From KBS-96 sp963722585 (GTDB taxonomy: Bacteria > Acidobacteriota > Terriglobia > Bryobacterales > Bryobacteraceae), in the NCBI GenBank assembly GCA_963722585.1, contig CAVRNU010000064.1, positions 1 to 64,000 on the forward strand: DNA of 64,000 nucleotides. Direction: 5' to 3'. This document shows, piece after piece, positions 33,559 through 43,126 of the stretch. A program made the translations under genes and the position numbers. Positions within the stretch are counted from its first letter, which is position 1; every line of letters starts with the position of its first letter. The notes under the pieces were generated by a model. That model was not told the DNA's origin and searched no databases. It worked only from the letters and a program-made list of their open reading frames with translations.

Positions 33559-35151
33559 ATGAAACTAGGAATCGATTTCGGAACCACTCGAGTGGTAATT
33601 GCGGCGGCGGATCGTGGCAATTATCCGCTAGTCTCGTTCGACGCGCCGGATGGTTCTTCAGCCGATTGGTATCCATCGCTTGTCGCCGTGCGTGGCGAAG
33701 AACGGCGGTATGGTTGGAACGCGTGGGCTGCACAGAGCGAAGAGGGATGGACGATTGTCCGATCGATCAAGCGGCTGCTCGAGAGCGCTGGACCGAAAAC
33801 GGTAGTGGACTTGGGAGAGCGGCAGGTTTCCCTTCAGGAGATGCTTTACGGGCTAACTTCGGATTTAAATAACGCGCTGAGGGAACGGTCGAACCTGGGG
33901 GTGAAGCCGGATGAGGTTTTGCAGATGGTGTTGGGTGTTCCGGCTCATGCCAACAGCAATCAACGTTTTCTGACAGTGGAAGCGTTTCGGGCCGCTGGTT
34001 TCGAAGTATTAGGCGTGTTGAACGAACCAAGCGCCGCGAGCATCGAGTTTGGGCACCGGGAGCGTGCAGGCAAAGCCGAGCGCGAATCGATGCTGGTCTA
34101 CGATCTGGGCGGAGGGACGTTTGATGCATCACTGGTGGCACTCGACGATAACGTTCACCACGTAGTGGCGTCGGAAGGGATACCCTCGATTGGCGGCGAT
34201 GAATTTGACCAGATTCTCGCCGACCTGGCACTGGACGCGGCAGGCATTTCGGCGCTTGAGCGCGACCAGATCACCGCGGGGGCGTGGTTCCGGTTGCTCG
34301 ATGAATGCCGGACGAAGAAAGAATCGCTCAATCCGAACTCGCGGCGGATAGTCATTGAATTGGAGGGGGTGGATCCGCGGTGGACGACGGTTCAAGTTCC
34401 TGTAGCAGATTTCTACGCGGCGGCGCGCCCCCTGGTAGACGAAACGGTGAACGCAACGGAAGATTTGCTGGCCCACCATACGCAAGGGCAGTTCGACATA
34501 CTGTACCTGACGGGAGGAGGGAGCGAGCTGCCGCTGATTGCACGTATATTGCGGGAGCAATTCGGGCGGCGCGTGCGGCGTTCGGCGTACACGCGGTCGG
34601 CGACGGCGATTGGGCTAGCGATCCAGGCGGACCGGCCCGAACGGTACCGGCTGAGCGAGCAATTGTCGCGCTACTTCGGCGTGTGGAGGGAGGCTGACGG
34701 CGGGCTGCGGATCACGTTCGATCCGCTCTTCAGCAAAGGTTTGCAGCTTCCACCGACTGGTGAACCTCCGTTGAGTATTGCTCGCAAGTATTCGCCGGTC
34801 CACAACATCGGGCATTTTCGGTTTTTGGAATGCAGCCATCGCGCGGCTGACGGCACGCCATCGGGCGAAGTAACGCTGTGGGACGAAATCCGCTTTCCAT
34901 TCGATCCGGCGCTGGCGAAATTCGATGGTCTCGACCGCCAGCCAGTGGCGATTTCACGCCCTGCGACGAGTCAGCAGATTGCCGAGCTGTACGAATGCGA
35001 TTCGAGCGGTTCGATTTCAGTCACGGTCGAGAACGAAACGGCGGGTTACTCGCGCGTCTACCGGCTAGGGCACTGGTCGCAGGATGATAAACCAGTTTCG
35101 CCCGTGAGGCGGCGCGGGAAGACAGGAAAGACATCGGCGCACTCCGCATAG
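33559..35151 (+). CDS. Divergent Hsp70-family protein
   Basis: 530 residues. The N-terminal 370 are an actin-like ATPase: phosphate loop 1 GIDFGTTRVVIAAADRGN at residue 4, LGVPAHANSNQRFLTVEAFR, NEPSAASIEFG, the second phosphate loop VYDLGGGTFDASLVA and the adenosine motif YLTGGGSELPLIARIL. The last 130 residues do not look like the DnaK substrate-binding domain and have no EEVD-like end. The ATG at 33559 with TAGGAGA is preferred. No dnaJ or grpE nearby. These shortened Hsp70 forms are of unknown role, often stress or envelope related. Confidence 0.88.
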   Translation: MKLGIDFGTTRVVIAAADRGNYPLVSFDAPDGSSADWYPSLVAVRGEERRYGWNAWAAQSEEGWTIVRSIKRLLESAGPKTVVDLGERQVSLQEMLYGLTSDLNNALRERSNLGVKPDEVLQMVLGVPAHANSNQRFLTVEAFRAAGFEVLGVLNEPSAASIEFGHRERAGKAERESMLVYDLGGGTFDASLVALDDNVHHVVASEGIPSIGGDEFDQILADLALDAAGISALERDQITAGAWFRLLDECRTKKESLNPNSRRIVIELEGVDPRWTTVQVPVADFYAAARPLVDETVNATEDLLAHHTQGQFDILYLTGGGSELPLIARILREQFGRRVRRSAYTRSATAIGLAIQADRPERYRLSEQLSRYFGVWREADGGLRITFDPLFSKGLQLPPTGEPPLSIARKYSPVHNIGHFRFLECSHRAADGTPSGEVTLWDEIRFPFDPALAKFDGLDRQPVAISRPATSQQIAELYECDSSGSISVTVENETAGYSRVYRLGHWSQDDKPVSPVRRRGKTGKTSAHSA

Positions 35152-35168
35152 GGGCTTTTTGAAGCGTT

Positions 35169-36368
35169 CTAGGGTGCGGCTGAAATCACTCCGTAGTAGC
35201 GGGCCATCCAATACGGCAAAATATAGTCGATACCGGCAGTCTCGACGGTTCCAGAAGCCCCGCCAATCACTTGAAAAGGATCTCGCTGCCAGAGGTAATC
35301 GGTAGGCGGTCTGAGGGCAACCGGGACTGGGCTGCAGGCAGAGGCGCCGCACATCGAGACAAGATGGGTGAGATTGACATAATTATCGCGCCTGAGCCTT
35401 TGTAGCCACTGGTCAAGAAAGTCGCACATTTCCGTATCGCGCCCGGCATTCACTCCTTCAAGAGCGCGGTCAACCATGTCGAAGAATGCGTTCTGGTGCC
35501 ATGCTGTGTAGTTTCGAACAATGCCATATGCGCGCCGATTGTCATCGTTATCCTGCAGCCGGACGAGATGGTAAAGACTCATGTAATCCAGATTGAACTT
35601 GAAATAGGAGTCATTGCTTTGTACATCTACCAGAACAGCCGTCTCTACCGGGGGCACGAAGAACGGCCCGTGAACTGAATTCGCAGGATTGATATGGCGA
35701 GCCACCTGGAGCAGCATTTGCAGCGCTTCCGGTCGAATCTCGAATGTACTCGAAAGGTCGCCATAAGGCGACCATTTGTGGCGAGAGATATATCCGATCA
35801 GCCGCGTTGCCAGATCGCTGATATTGGCCCGTACGGTTTCGTCATTCACATTGTCGTAGGCTACACCGAGGCCAAAGAACGCTCCAATAATTTGATCGCG
35901 AGACGTGTTGCCAACCCAAATCCAGGGAGGGTTCTGGTGGATCGTGTTGTGCGCTTCTTCATTTTCGATCGCAGAAGCATAGGGTGAATCTTGCGGCAGC
36001 ATGCAGCGAGCCAGCCGATTATCGCCGGTCACATCGGCCAAACCCTTCAAACCGTTCAACGCGGCGATTACGTTGTTCAGCGCATCAACTGATTGTGTAA
36101 CGTTATAGCGGAAAGACTCCGCCGCGAGATATGCACCGGTCCAAAGGGCTGAATCACCGCAGTGCGTGTAGCCGACGATCTGATCGCTTGTTGGACTGGC
36201 ATAAATCGGATCGAGAATTGTGCCGAACGGCATGTGTTTAGCCTGAATGTTGGCGGAGATTGCCAATGCCGCCGGCTCGGACGGCGTCTCTTGTTGGCAA
36301 ACCAATTCCGGCGCGCAAACGAATAGCGTAATGGCCGCTCCGAAGGGCAACCAACCAAAGGATGGCAT
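35169..36368 (-). CDS. Secreted hypothetical protein, probably alpha-helical barrel
   Basis: 399 residues with a signal peptide (LPFGAAITLFVCAPELVCQQ) and AGGAGA 7 bases before the ATG. Repeated helical segments with THCGDSALWTGAYLAAESFR and ALNNVIAALNGLKGLADVTG resemble the (alpha/alpha)6 toroid of some glycosidases and epimerases, with conserved-looking aromatic and acidic residues. I cannot name a family. It is divergent from the trehalase gene, sharing a 187-base intergenic region, which hints at sugar-related function. Confidence 0.75.
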   Translation of the reverse strand: MPSFGWLPFGAAITLFVCAPELVCQQETPSEPAALAISANIQAKHMPFGTILDPIYASPTSDQIVGYTHCGDSALWTGAYLAAESFRYNVTQSVDALNNVIAALNGLKGLADVTGDNRLARCMLPQDSPYASAIENEEAHNTIHQNPPWIWVGNTSRDQIIGAFFGLGVAYDNVNDETVRANISDLATRLIGYISRHKWSPYGDLSSTFEIRPEALQMLLQVARHINPANSVHGPFFVPPVETAVLVDVQSNDSYFKFNLDYMSLYHLVRLQDNDDNRRAYGIVRNYTAWHQNAFFDMVDRALEGVNAGRDTEMCDFLDQWLQRLRRDNYVNLTHLVSMCGASACSPVPVALRPPTDYLWQRDPFQVIGGASGTVETAGIDYILPYWMARYYGVISAAP

Positions 36369-36555
36369 TGTGAGTCTCCTATCGCGCCGTAAGCACGGTC
36401 CACCATCCGTCAGCTCAGCGGACTCAATTGCCAGACAATCATAGTCGAAACTTCCCAGCGGACATAACGCCCAGGTACTAGGCTGTCCGTTTGGCCGATT
36501 CCGACCCCAATACGAAAAACTATCCTGGCTTTCGGCAGGTAAACTGAACACTGCC

Positions 36556-38178
36556 ATGCTGGGTGCCCGATTGTGCTTCCGAAGATACGTCTTACTCGTT
36601 TTTGCTATCGCCTCGCTCGCGCTGGCCCAGTCGATCAATCCGGGCCTGCTGAACGAGACTCGCATCTATATCAAGCACATGTGGCATGTGCTCGAGCGGT
36701 CGAACAAGACGCTTTTGAAATCGGCTGTTGACACGAAAGTGGGACAAGCCGGCACATTGACGCTTTATGTCGCGCGAGACGAAAGTCCGGAGCGAGTTAC
36801 GGCGAGTTTACGGCAGATTCTTGCGCCTGCCGAGATGAAGCGCATCACGGTGAAGCAGCTACCGCCCGATCCGGAATCGATTTCGGAGGCAGGTCTTTTA
36901 TATCTGCCCCATCCTTATGTCGTGCCGGGCGGCAGGTTTAACGAGATGTACGGATGGGACAGTTATTTCACATTGCTCGGGCTGGTACGCGACGGCGAGC
37001 TGCAGCTCGCCAAGGACATGACGGAGAATTTTTTGTACGAGATCGAGCACTACGGCATGATTCTGAATGCGAACCGGACGTATTATTTAACGCGGTCGCA
37101 GCCTCCATTTCTGACGCAGATGATTCTCGAGGTTTACCGGCGTTCGGGCGATTTGAAATGGCTTGAAGGAACGATTCCGGCGATTGAAAAGTACTACGCG
37201 TATTGGCTGAAAGCGCCGCACTTTACGCCCGACACGCTGCTGTCGCATTATGCCGGAGGGGCCGACACGCCCGCGCCCGAAGTGGTTCATGGAGAGCGGG
37301 ACGCGAACGGTAAGAACCAATACGATCGCGTGAAGGAATATTACCGGACATACAAAGTGACCGCGTATGACGTCAGCCAATACTACGATCGCGCGACGGA
37401 CCGGTTGACGCCGCTGTTTTATGAGGGAGACCGGGCCATGCGGGAATCGGGATTCGATCCTTCGGCCCGATTCGGTCCCTTCAGCGTCGACATCATTCAC
37501 TACAACTCAGTGGATTTGAATTCTCTGCTCTATCGAATGGAGCTCGACACGTCGGCGATTATGGAACTGCTCGACCGGCCGCGCGAAGCCGGGCAATGGG
37601 CAACACGGGCAGATCACCGGGCGATTCAGATGAATGAGCTGATGTGGAACGAGAAAGAGGGAATGTATTTCGACTACGATTTCGTAACTCACAAACAGTC
37701 TAACTATCATTTTTTGACGACGTTTTATCCGCTGTGGGCGGGGCTCGCTTCCGAGGAGCAGGCTGAGCGACTGCGCGGCAATCTCAGGATATTCGAGAAA
37801 GCCGGGGGACTCGAGACCAGCGATAACGTGAGCGGAAATCAATGGGACGCGCCTTACGGGTGGGCTCCTTTGCACATCTTGGCTGTCGAGGGACTGCGGC
37901 GCTATGGCTTCGACGATGACGCCGATCGCATCAGCCGAAAGTTTCTGGCGATGGTTGTGCGGGATTTTGAAGAGCACGGCACGATCAAAGAAAAATATGA
38001 CGTAGTTACTGCGCGATCGGATTTGGCCGCCGGTTTGAAATTTGGCTATACGTCGAATGAGGCGGGCTTCGGGTGGACGAATGCAGCGGCGGTGATTTTT
38101 GCGGACGAACTAGCAGCGCGGCATGAACTTCAAAAAGTAGCCCAACGCAGCGCTTTGATAGAATTCGCGCGGAGATGA
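36556..38178 (+). CDS. treA: Periplasmic alpha,alpha-trehalase (GH37)
   Basis: 540 residues. It splits trehalose into two glucoses in the periplasm. The signal peptide is VLLVFAIASLALAQ. Both GH37 signatures are present: PGGRFNEMYGWDSYF near residue 124 and NQWDAPYGWAPLH near 431, along with the Arg and acidic residues of the (alpha/alpha)6 barrel. Its stop overlaps the start of the next gene (ATGA), so the pair is co-translated. Length fits the family. Confidence 0.92.
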   Translation: MLGARLCFRRYVLLVFAIASLALAQSINPGLLNETRIYIKHMWHVLERSNKTLLKSAVDTKVGQAGTLTLYVARDESPERVTASLRQILAPAEMKRITVKQLPPDPESISEAGLLYLPHPYVVPGGRFNEMYGWDSYFTLLGLVRDGELQLAKDMTENFLYEIEHYGMILNANRTYYLTRSQPPFLTQMILEVYRRSGDLKWLEGTIPAIEKYYAYWLKAPHFTPDTLLSHYAGGADTPAPEVVHGERDANGKNQYDRVKEYYRTYKVTAYDVSQYYDRATDRLTPLFYEGDRAMRESGFDPSARFGPFSVDIIHYNSVDLNSLLYRMELDTSAIMELLDRPREAGQWATRADHRAIQMNELMWNEKEGMYFDYDFVTHKQSNYHFLTTFYPLWAGLASEEQAERLRGNLRIFEKAGGLETSDNVSGNQWDAPYGWAPLHILAVEGLRRYGFDDDADRISRKFLAMVVRDFEEHGTIKEKYDVVTARSDLAAGLKFGYTSNEAGFGWTNAAAVIFADELAARHELQKVAQRSALIEFARR

Positions 38179-38942
38179 AAAAAATCGCTCTGTTCACGCT
38201 GATTCCGCTGGCATTGCTCGCTGGCGTTACGATACCGGTTATCAAATGGAAGCCGGACGACCGGAGCCGGCCGAAGCCGCCGGTCGTCACGCCAGGGACG
38301 GAAAGCACGCAGGCGGAACCGGGGAAGGCTCCGTCGGACGCTGTGGTTCTTTTCGATGGAAAGGACCTGTCGGAATGGCAGGGCAAGAATGGCAAAGCAG
38401 CTCCGTGGCACGTGGCGGATGGTTACTTCGAGGTAACGCCGGGCTCGGGTGACATACGGACGAAGGAGGCGTTTGGAGATTGCCAAATCCATGTGGAATG
38501 GGCTTCGCCGAATCCGCCAAGGGGGACGGATCAGGACCGGGGCAACAGCGGAGTGTACCTGATGAGCCTGTACGAGATTCAGGTGCTCGATTCGTATCAT
38601 GCCGATACGTACCCGGACGGGCAGGCGGGCGCTGTTTATTCGCAATGGCCGCCGCTGGTGAATCCGATCCGGCCACCGGGTGTGTGGCAGATGTACGACA
38701 TCGTGTTTCATGGGCCGCGATTTTCAGCTTCGGGCGAATTGGAGAGGTTGGCTACCGTGACAGTGCTATTTAACGGCGTTTTGGTGCAGGATCATGTTTC
38801 GCTCACTGGGCCGACGGCATGGGAAGGGCGGCCGCCGTACAAGAAGCATCCGGAGAAGATGCCATTGCTTTTGCAGGACCATCATCATCCGGTGCGGTTT
38901 CGGAATATTTGGATACGGGAGCTGCATAAGCAGGAATCATAG
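38175..38942 (+). CDS. DUF1080 (3-keto-disaccharide hydrolase-type) secreted protein
   Basis: 255 residues: an N-terminal membrane segment (IALFTLIPLALLAGVTIPVI), a Pro-rich linker and a DUF1080 beta-jelly-roll with DAVVLFDGKDLSEWQG and GNSGVYLMSLYEIQVLDSYH. Family members include hydrolases of 3-keto-glycosides; many also bind glycans. Translationally coupled to trehalase, which suggests that both act on trehalose or its 3-keto derivative in the periplasm; no 3-keto dehydrogenase is nearby. Confidence 0.88.
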   Translation: MKKIALFTLIPLALLAGVTIPVIKWKPDDRSRPKPPVVTPGTESTQAEPGKAPSDAVVLFDGKDLSEWQGKNGKAAPWHVADGYFEVTPGSGDIRTKEAFGDCQIHVEWASPNPPRGTDQDRGNSGVYLMSLYEIQVLDSYHADTYPDGQAGAVYSQWPPLVNPIRPPGVWQMYDIVFHGPRFSASGELERLATVTVLFNGVLVQDHVSLTGPTAWEGRPPYKKHPEKMPLLLQDHHHPVRFRNIWIRELHKQES

Positions 38943-38965
38943 GTGAATTCGTCACAAGGCCAGAT

Positions 38966-38990
38966 GCCGGTCGCTAACGCTTCCGGCTCC
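38966..38990 (-). repeat. Family A palindromic repeat
   Basis: Read on the minus strand it carries the core GGAAGCGTTAGCGACC, one base different from the copy at 22146-22170. It lies in the 60-base gap between convergent genes. Confidence 0.75.
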
Positions 38991-39002
38991 TTATGGGCGG
39001 CA

Positions 39003-39732
39003 TCAAGGGCGAGCGTGAAGAAAGAACTCCCGGTTGCCTTCTGCGCCTAGTATCGGGCTTTCCATCGACTGCGTTTTGAATTCATGGGATTCGAGCGCCG
39101 TTCGGACGCGATCGAGAGCCTGGGCGTGGAGAGCGGCATCGCGAACGATGCCGCCCTTGCCGACGCTTTCGCGGCCTACCTCGAATTGAGGCTTGACTAG
39201 GATCACAAGTTCGCCGGTAGCTTCGAGAAGCGGGACCAGAGCCGAAAGAATGAGCGTGACCGAGATGAAGCTGACGTCGCAGACGATGAGGCTCAGCGGT
39301 TCGCCAATATCGGCGACCTGCAAGTACCGCGCGTTGGTGCGTTCGTGAAGAACGACGCGGGCATCGGTGCGGAGCTTCCAATCGATTTGGCCTGCGCCGG
39401 TATCGACGCAATGGACGCGCAAAGCGCCGTGCTGGAGCAGGCAATCGGTGAAGCCTCCGGTGGAGGTTCCGACATCGAGGCAAACTTTATCGCGTGGCAA
39501 GACGGCAAACTCGTGGAGCGCGGCTTCGAGCTTAAGGCCGCCGCGGCTCACGTAGCGGAGCGGCTGCTGGATTTCGAGCTTGGAATTGGGATCGACGGGT
39601 TGGCCCGGTTTTGTCGCCTTCCGGCCGTTCACCGAGACTTCACCGGCAAGGATGAGGGCTTGCGCCTTTCCGCGGGAAGCGTGCAAGTCCGCGATCAACC
39701 AGCGAGGTATCGAGGCGGTGTTTTGAGGGCAC
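39003..39732 (-). CDS. tlyA: TlyA-family rRNA 2'-O-ribose methyltransferase, frameshifted near the N-terminus
   Basis: TlyA methylates ribose in rRNA. An N-terminal S4 RNA-binding domain precedes an RrmJ-like methyltransferase with the SAM loop DVGTSTGGFTDCLLQ and the catalytic Lys segment LVILVKPQFEVG. The start is the GTG at 39732, six bases after the ispA stop, reading PSKHRLDTSLVDRGLAR. An extra base at 39677-39678 (AA where one A is expected on the plus strand) shifts the frame before SRGKAQALILAGEVSVNG. The main frame alone would need a TTG at 39698 and would lack half the S4 helix. Either a pseudogene or a sequence error. Confidence 0.85.
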
Positions 39733-39738
39733 GGCTCG

Positions 39739-40641
39739 TTACGTTTGGCGCTGAACGATGAGATCGGCGAGCTGGCGCAGACGGTCGGCGCGATCGTCGA
39801 AAGATTGCAGGGCGAGATGGGCGGCGAGGCGCTCTTCTTGCGCCATCTCTCGTGAACGCGCGACGCCGTAGACCGCAGGAAAAGTTATTTTCTGTTGCTC
39901 CTGATCTTTGCCGGCAGTTTTTCCGAGTTTTTCGGAAGTTTGCTCGACGTCAAGGATGTCGTCGACGATCTGGAAGGCAAGGCCGATATGTTCGCCATAA
40001 GCGGAGAGAGCATGAAGCTCTTCACTGGTTGCACCGGCATAGATTGCGCCTATTCGGACGCTGGCGCGAAGAACGGCTCCAGTTTTCGCGCGATGAATTT
40101 TTTCGAGCAGCCGAGGGGTCGCGGACTGGCGCTCGCCCTCAATGTCGTACGCTTGGCCAGCAATCATTCCGCCGAGCGTGCCCGCTGCGCTCGCGAGCTC
40201 TTCGATGAGCGCAATCTTGCGTTCGGGCGCGATGTACGGCAGACGGCCTAGGACTTCGAACGCGAGTGTGCAGAGAGCATCGCCTGCAAGGATAGCGAGC
40301 GCGTCTCCAAAGACTTTATGGCAGGTGGGTCGGCCTCGCCTAAGGTCGTCGTTATCCATGGCCGGGAGATCGTCGTGAATCAACGAATAGGTGTGAATGA
40401 GTTCGAGCGTGACGGCCGCGTTTTCAACGCCCTCCGGGGCATCGGATACGGCGCGGGCCGCGGCGATGGCGAGAATCGGCCGGATGCGCTTGCCGCCGGC
40501 GAAAAGGCTGTAGCGCATAGCGCGGTGCAGCGATTGAGGCTCGGCGTGCTCGGAAGGGACCCATTGTTCAAGGACACGATCGATGAGCTGCTGCTGCTCG
40601 AGCAGGTACTCTTCCAAGCTTGCTTGTTCGGTTTGCGTCAT
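39739..40641 (-). CDS. ispA: Polyprenyl (farnesyl/geranylgeranyl) diphosphate synthase
   Basis: 300 residues, all-helical isoprenyl synthase that condenses isopentenyl diphosphate with allylic diphosphates. The first Asp-rich motif is DDLPAMDNDDLRRGRPTCHK; the second is DDILD in FQIVDDILDVEQT. The length and motifs fit short-chain farnesyl-type IspA. It overlaps xseB by four bases and is followed by tlyA, a common bacterial order. Confidence 0.94.
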   Translation of the reverse strand: MTQTEQASLEEYLLEQQQLIDRVLEQWVPSEHAEPQSLHRAMRYSLFAGGKRIRPILAIAAARAVSDAPEGVENAAVTLELIHTYSLIHDDLPAMDNDDLRRGRPTCHKVFGDALAILAGDALCTLAFEVLGRLPYIAPERKIALIEELASAAGTLGGMIAGQAYDIEGERQSATPRLLEKIHRAKTGAVLRASVRIGAIYAGATSEELHALSAYGEHIGLAFQIVDDILDVEQTSEKLGKTAGKDQEQQKITFPAVYGVARSREMAQEERLAAHLALQSFDDRADRLRQLADLIVQRQT

Positions 40642-40901
40642 CCTGATTTGGTAGAATTCTCCTCCCTTGGCTCGAAGGGCACGGCTACGGTTTTCGAGCC
40701 ACGCTTAATGAGCAGTTCGACGCGGGTTTCCGCTTCCTCGAGCTGGCGCTTGCAATCGGCGCTGAGTTTCATGCCCTTTTCGAATAATTCCAGGCTTTTT
40801 TCGAGCGGAAGCTCGCCTTTTTCGAGCTCCTTCACCACGCGCTCGAGTTCATCGAGGCTCGTCTCGAAGGCGGGCGCGGTTTGTGTCTCGTCCTGAGCCA
40901 T
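40638..40901 (-). CDS. xseB: Exodeoxyribonuclease VII small subunit
   Basis: 87 residues, a coiled helical protein that coats the large subunit XseA in the single-strand DNA exonuclease. The family pattern is clear: FETSLDELERVVKELEKGEL and LELFEKGMKLSADCKRQLEE. The ATG at 40901 gives the usual length. xseA is not adjacent as it often is, so it must be elsewhere. ATGA overlap with ispA. Confidence 0.93.
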   Translation of the reverse strand: MAQDETQTAPAFETSLDELERVVKELEKGELPLEKSLELFEKGMKLSADCKRQLEEAETRVELLIKRGSKTVAVPFEPREENSTKSG

Positions 40902-41103
40902 CGCTTCATTGTAGAAGACGTGTTTGCGCATCCGAAGGAATTTGCTGATTATAGCCGCTTCCGGTCTGATTCGGGCTTCAGCGCGCCCTTCTTTCGAAAT
41001 GCCGGACATCTTGCGCGCGGCGCTGTCAAAAAGCTCGGCTCTGCCGCCATGATTTGAGATTATTCATCTCACATGTACACATCAGGCCCGCTTCACTTAA
41101 TGA

Positions 41104-41298
41104 CTATTGAGTCCCGCATACGTGCCCAAGCGCCGGAAGTGTCGAACGCGCCCACTCTTCCTTCATAAGCGTTTTCGTCGACCAGAACAGGCTCACTCCT
41201 GCCGCTGCCCCATAGATCCCGATCAGGGTAAACACAGCGCAGCTCATAAGCGCCCACCAACGTTCCCAAAGCGCCTTGACAAACTGCCAAATTTCCAT
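41104..41298 (-). CDS. Small single-helix membrane protein, hypothetical
   Basis: 64 residues, with one membrane helix (WALMSCAVFTLIGIYGAAAG) after a short amphipathic N-terminus. GGCGGCGAG precedes the ATG at 41298. I know no family. Its small size and lack of partners keep confidence modest. Confidence 0.45.
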   Translation of the reverse strand: MEIWQFVKALWERWWALMSCAVFTLIGIYGAAAGVSLFWSTKTLMKEEWARSTLPALGHVCGTQ

Positions 41299-41484
41299 CT
41301 CGCCGCCACGCGCAAGCGTATCATCCGGATAGTTCCATGTCGCGTTTAATAATTCCCAAGAATTTTTGTTGACAGGTGCGGCACGCTTGGGGCACACTGA
41401 ACGTTTCAGTTTTTCGTAGTCGTTCGCGTCACGTCGCGCGCGAGGTGCTCCGGGCCGAGTGGGCGGATCGCTTAGGAGTAACCA

Positions 41485-42921
41485 GTGCGGAAACTGCAAA
41501 TCTATGTGGTGCTTGCCGGATTCAGCCTGTTCGTGGCCGGTTCTGGGCAGGCACACAAGAACAGCTCTTCTCCCACCGCCGAACTGCTTACGGAGCTCAT
41601 TCGAGTCAACACGAGCAACCCTCCGGGAAATGAGAGGGCGCTTGACGATCTGTTCGCTTCGAAGTTCAAACCGCTAGGATTTGACGTCGAAATTATTCCT
41701 ACGCCCGATCCGGCGAAGGCTCACTTCATTGCGCGTTTGAAAGGGAGCGGCTCGCTAAAACCTGTACTGCTCGCGGCCCATGCGGACGTTGTGGGAGTGG
41801 AGCGCGACAAGTGGAGTGTCGATCCATTTGCGGGAATTATTAAGGACGGGTATGTGTACGGGCGGGGAGCTTTGGATTTTAAGGGCGGCGAGGCAGTTTT
41901 CGCCGAAGCGGTGATGCGGCTGGCCCGGAACAAGGTGCCTCTGAAGCGCGACGTCATTTTTTTGTCTGAAGCCGACGAGGAAGGCGGTAAGTACAACACG
42001 GAATGGCTGGCGGGTGAGAACTGGAGCAAGATGGATTGCGAATTTGCGCTGAACGAGGGCGGCTGGATCATGAAGAATCTCGACGGGACGGTCCGGTACG
42101 TCAGCATATCGACGGCCGACAAGTCGTCTGTGACATTGGTGCTTACAGCGCACGGAACATCCACACACTCGTCGATGCCGCGGCCGGACAACGCGATTTT
42201 TCGGCTGAGCCGGGCTATGGCCAAACTGTCGGCATTCGACACAAAGCCGCACCTGATTCCAAGCACGCGTGAATTCTTTTTGACATTGGCGAAGACGAGC
42301 GCTCCGCCGATGTCGACGTACTTCAAGAACCTTGTGGAAAGCAACGATCCGAAGCTGGTGGAACAGGCGGACAGGGAGATCAGCCAGAATATCTTGTTGC
42401 ACGCGATTATGAGGGACACGATTGCGCCAGTGTTTTTGGAAGCAGGATTTCGCGGCAACGTGATTCCCGGTTCGGCGAAAGCGACCATCAACATGCGCGT
42501 CATTCCCGGCACCACGCCTGAGGACGCTATTGGCGAGATCAAGAAGGCGATTGACGATCCGGAAATAGGCGTGGGTCTTCCTCCGGCAAACGCTGCTACG
42601 GGAGTTGTTTATTCCAAGTACCTCGCGATCGCATCGAAGGTGAAACCTTCTTCGACGGACACGGCACTTTATAAGGCGCTCGCAGATGGCGCGCAAAAAG
42701 TCTGGCCGAATGTTCCGGTTACGCCATATCTGTTTCAGGCGGGCACGGATGCATTTGCGTGGCGAAGCCGGGGCGTTCCCGTCTATGGCATCTATCCCTA
42801 TCCGATCACCGACGACGATTTGAGTCGCATGCACGGCAACGACGAGCGGATGTCGGTGAAGTCGCTGGATGAAGGGACGGAGATGATTTATGACACGCTA
42901 CTGGAGGTCGCGGCGAAATAG
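41485..42921 (+). CDS. Secreted M20-family zinc metallopeptidase
   Basis: 478 residues, dinuclear zinc exopeptidase or deacylase. A signal peptide (LQIYVVLAGFSLFVAGSGQA) is followed by the M20 metal ligands: His in LLAAHADVVGVE, bridging Asp in GRGALDFKGG, catalytic Glu pair in LSEADEEGG, and a distal His in MHGNDERM. A dimerisation lid lies at about 210-330. The start is GTG with TAGGAG upstream. It would act in the periplasm on peptides or acylated amino acids. Monocistronic. Confidence 0.92.
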   Translation: MRKLQIYVVLAGFSLFVAGSGQAHKNSSSPTAELLTELIRVNTSNPPGNERALDDLFASKFKPLGFDVEIIPTPDPAKAHFIARLKGSGSLKPVLLAAHADVVGVERDKWSVDPFAGIIKDGYVYGRGALDFKGGEAVFAEAVMRLARNKVPLKRDVIFLSEADEEGGKYNTEWLAGENWSKMDCEFALNEGGWIMKNLDGTVRYVSISTADKSSVTLVLTAHGTSTHSSMPRPDNAIFRLSRAMAKLSAFDTKPHLIPSTREFFLTLAKTSAPPMSTYFKNLVESNDPKLVEQADREISQNILLHAIMRDTIAPVFLEAGFRGNVIPGSAKATINMRVIPGTTPEDAIGEIKKAIDDPEIGVGLPPANAATGVVYSKYLAIASKVKPSSTDTALYKALADGAQKVWPNVPVTPYLFQAGTDAFAWRSRGVPVYGIYPYPITDDDLSRMHGNDERMSVKSLDEGTEMIYDTLLEVAAK

Positions 42922-42922
42922 C

Positions 42923-42940
42923 GCAGGCGAAAGCGCCTGC
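42923..42940. repeat. Hairpin after the M20 gene, repeat or terminator
   Basis: GCAGGCG (42923-42929) pairs with CGCCTGC (42934-42940) around AAAG, one base past the stop codon. It resembles the other short palindromes of the window; no T-run follows. Confidence 0.55.
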
Positions 42941-43126
42941 CCCACCATGGAGTCTCAAACGATCCACCCGATTGAATAGACGCGATGAACGCTAGGCCGG
43001 TTCCTCATTCGAATCTATTAGTCCTTTCAAGATTCCCTTTCTAGTGTGCGAATTAGAGCGCTTTTGCTGTGTATGCGGTGGGATCGAAACCCGCTTCCGT
43101 GCATCCAACAGATAGGAGAAAAGAAT

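Noticed and set aside
39003..39698. TTG at 39698 as the true tlyA start
   Set aside because: It would remove the conserved RLD...LVDRGLA start of the S4 domain, which is present in the other frame right after ispA.
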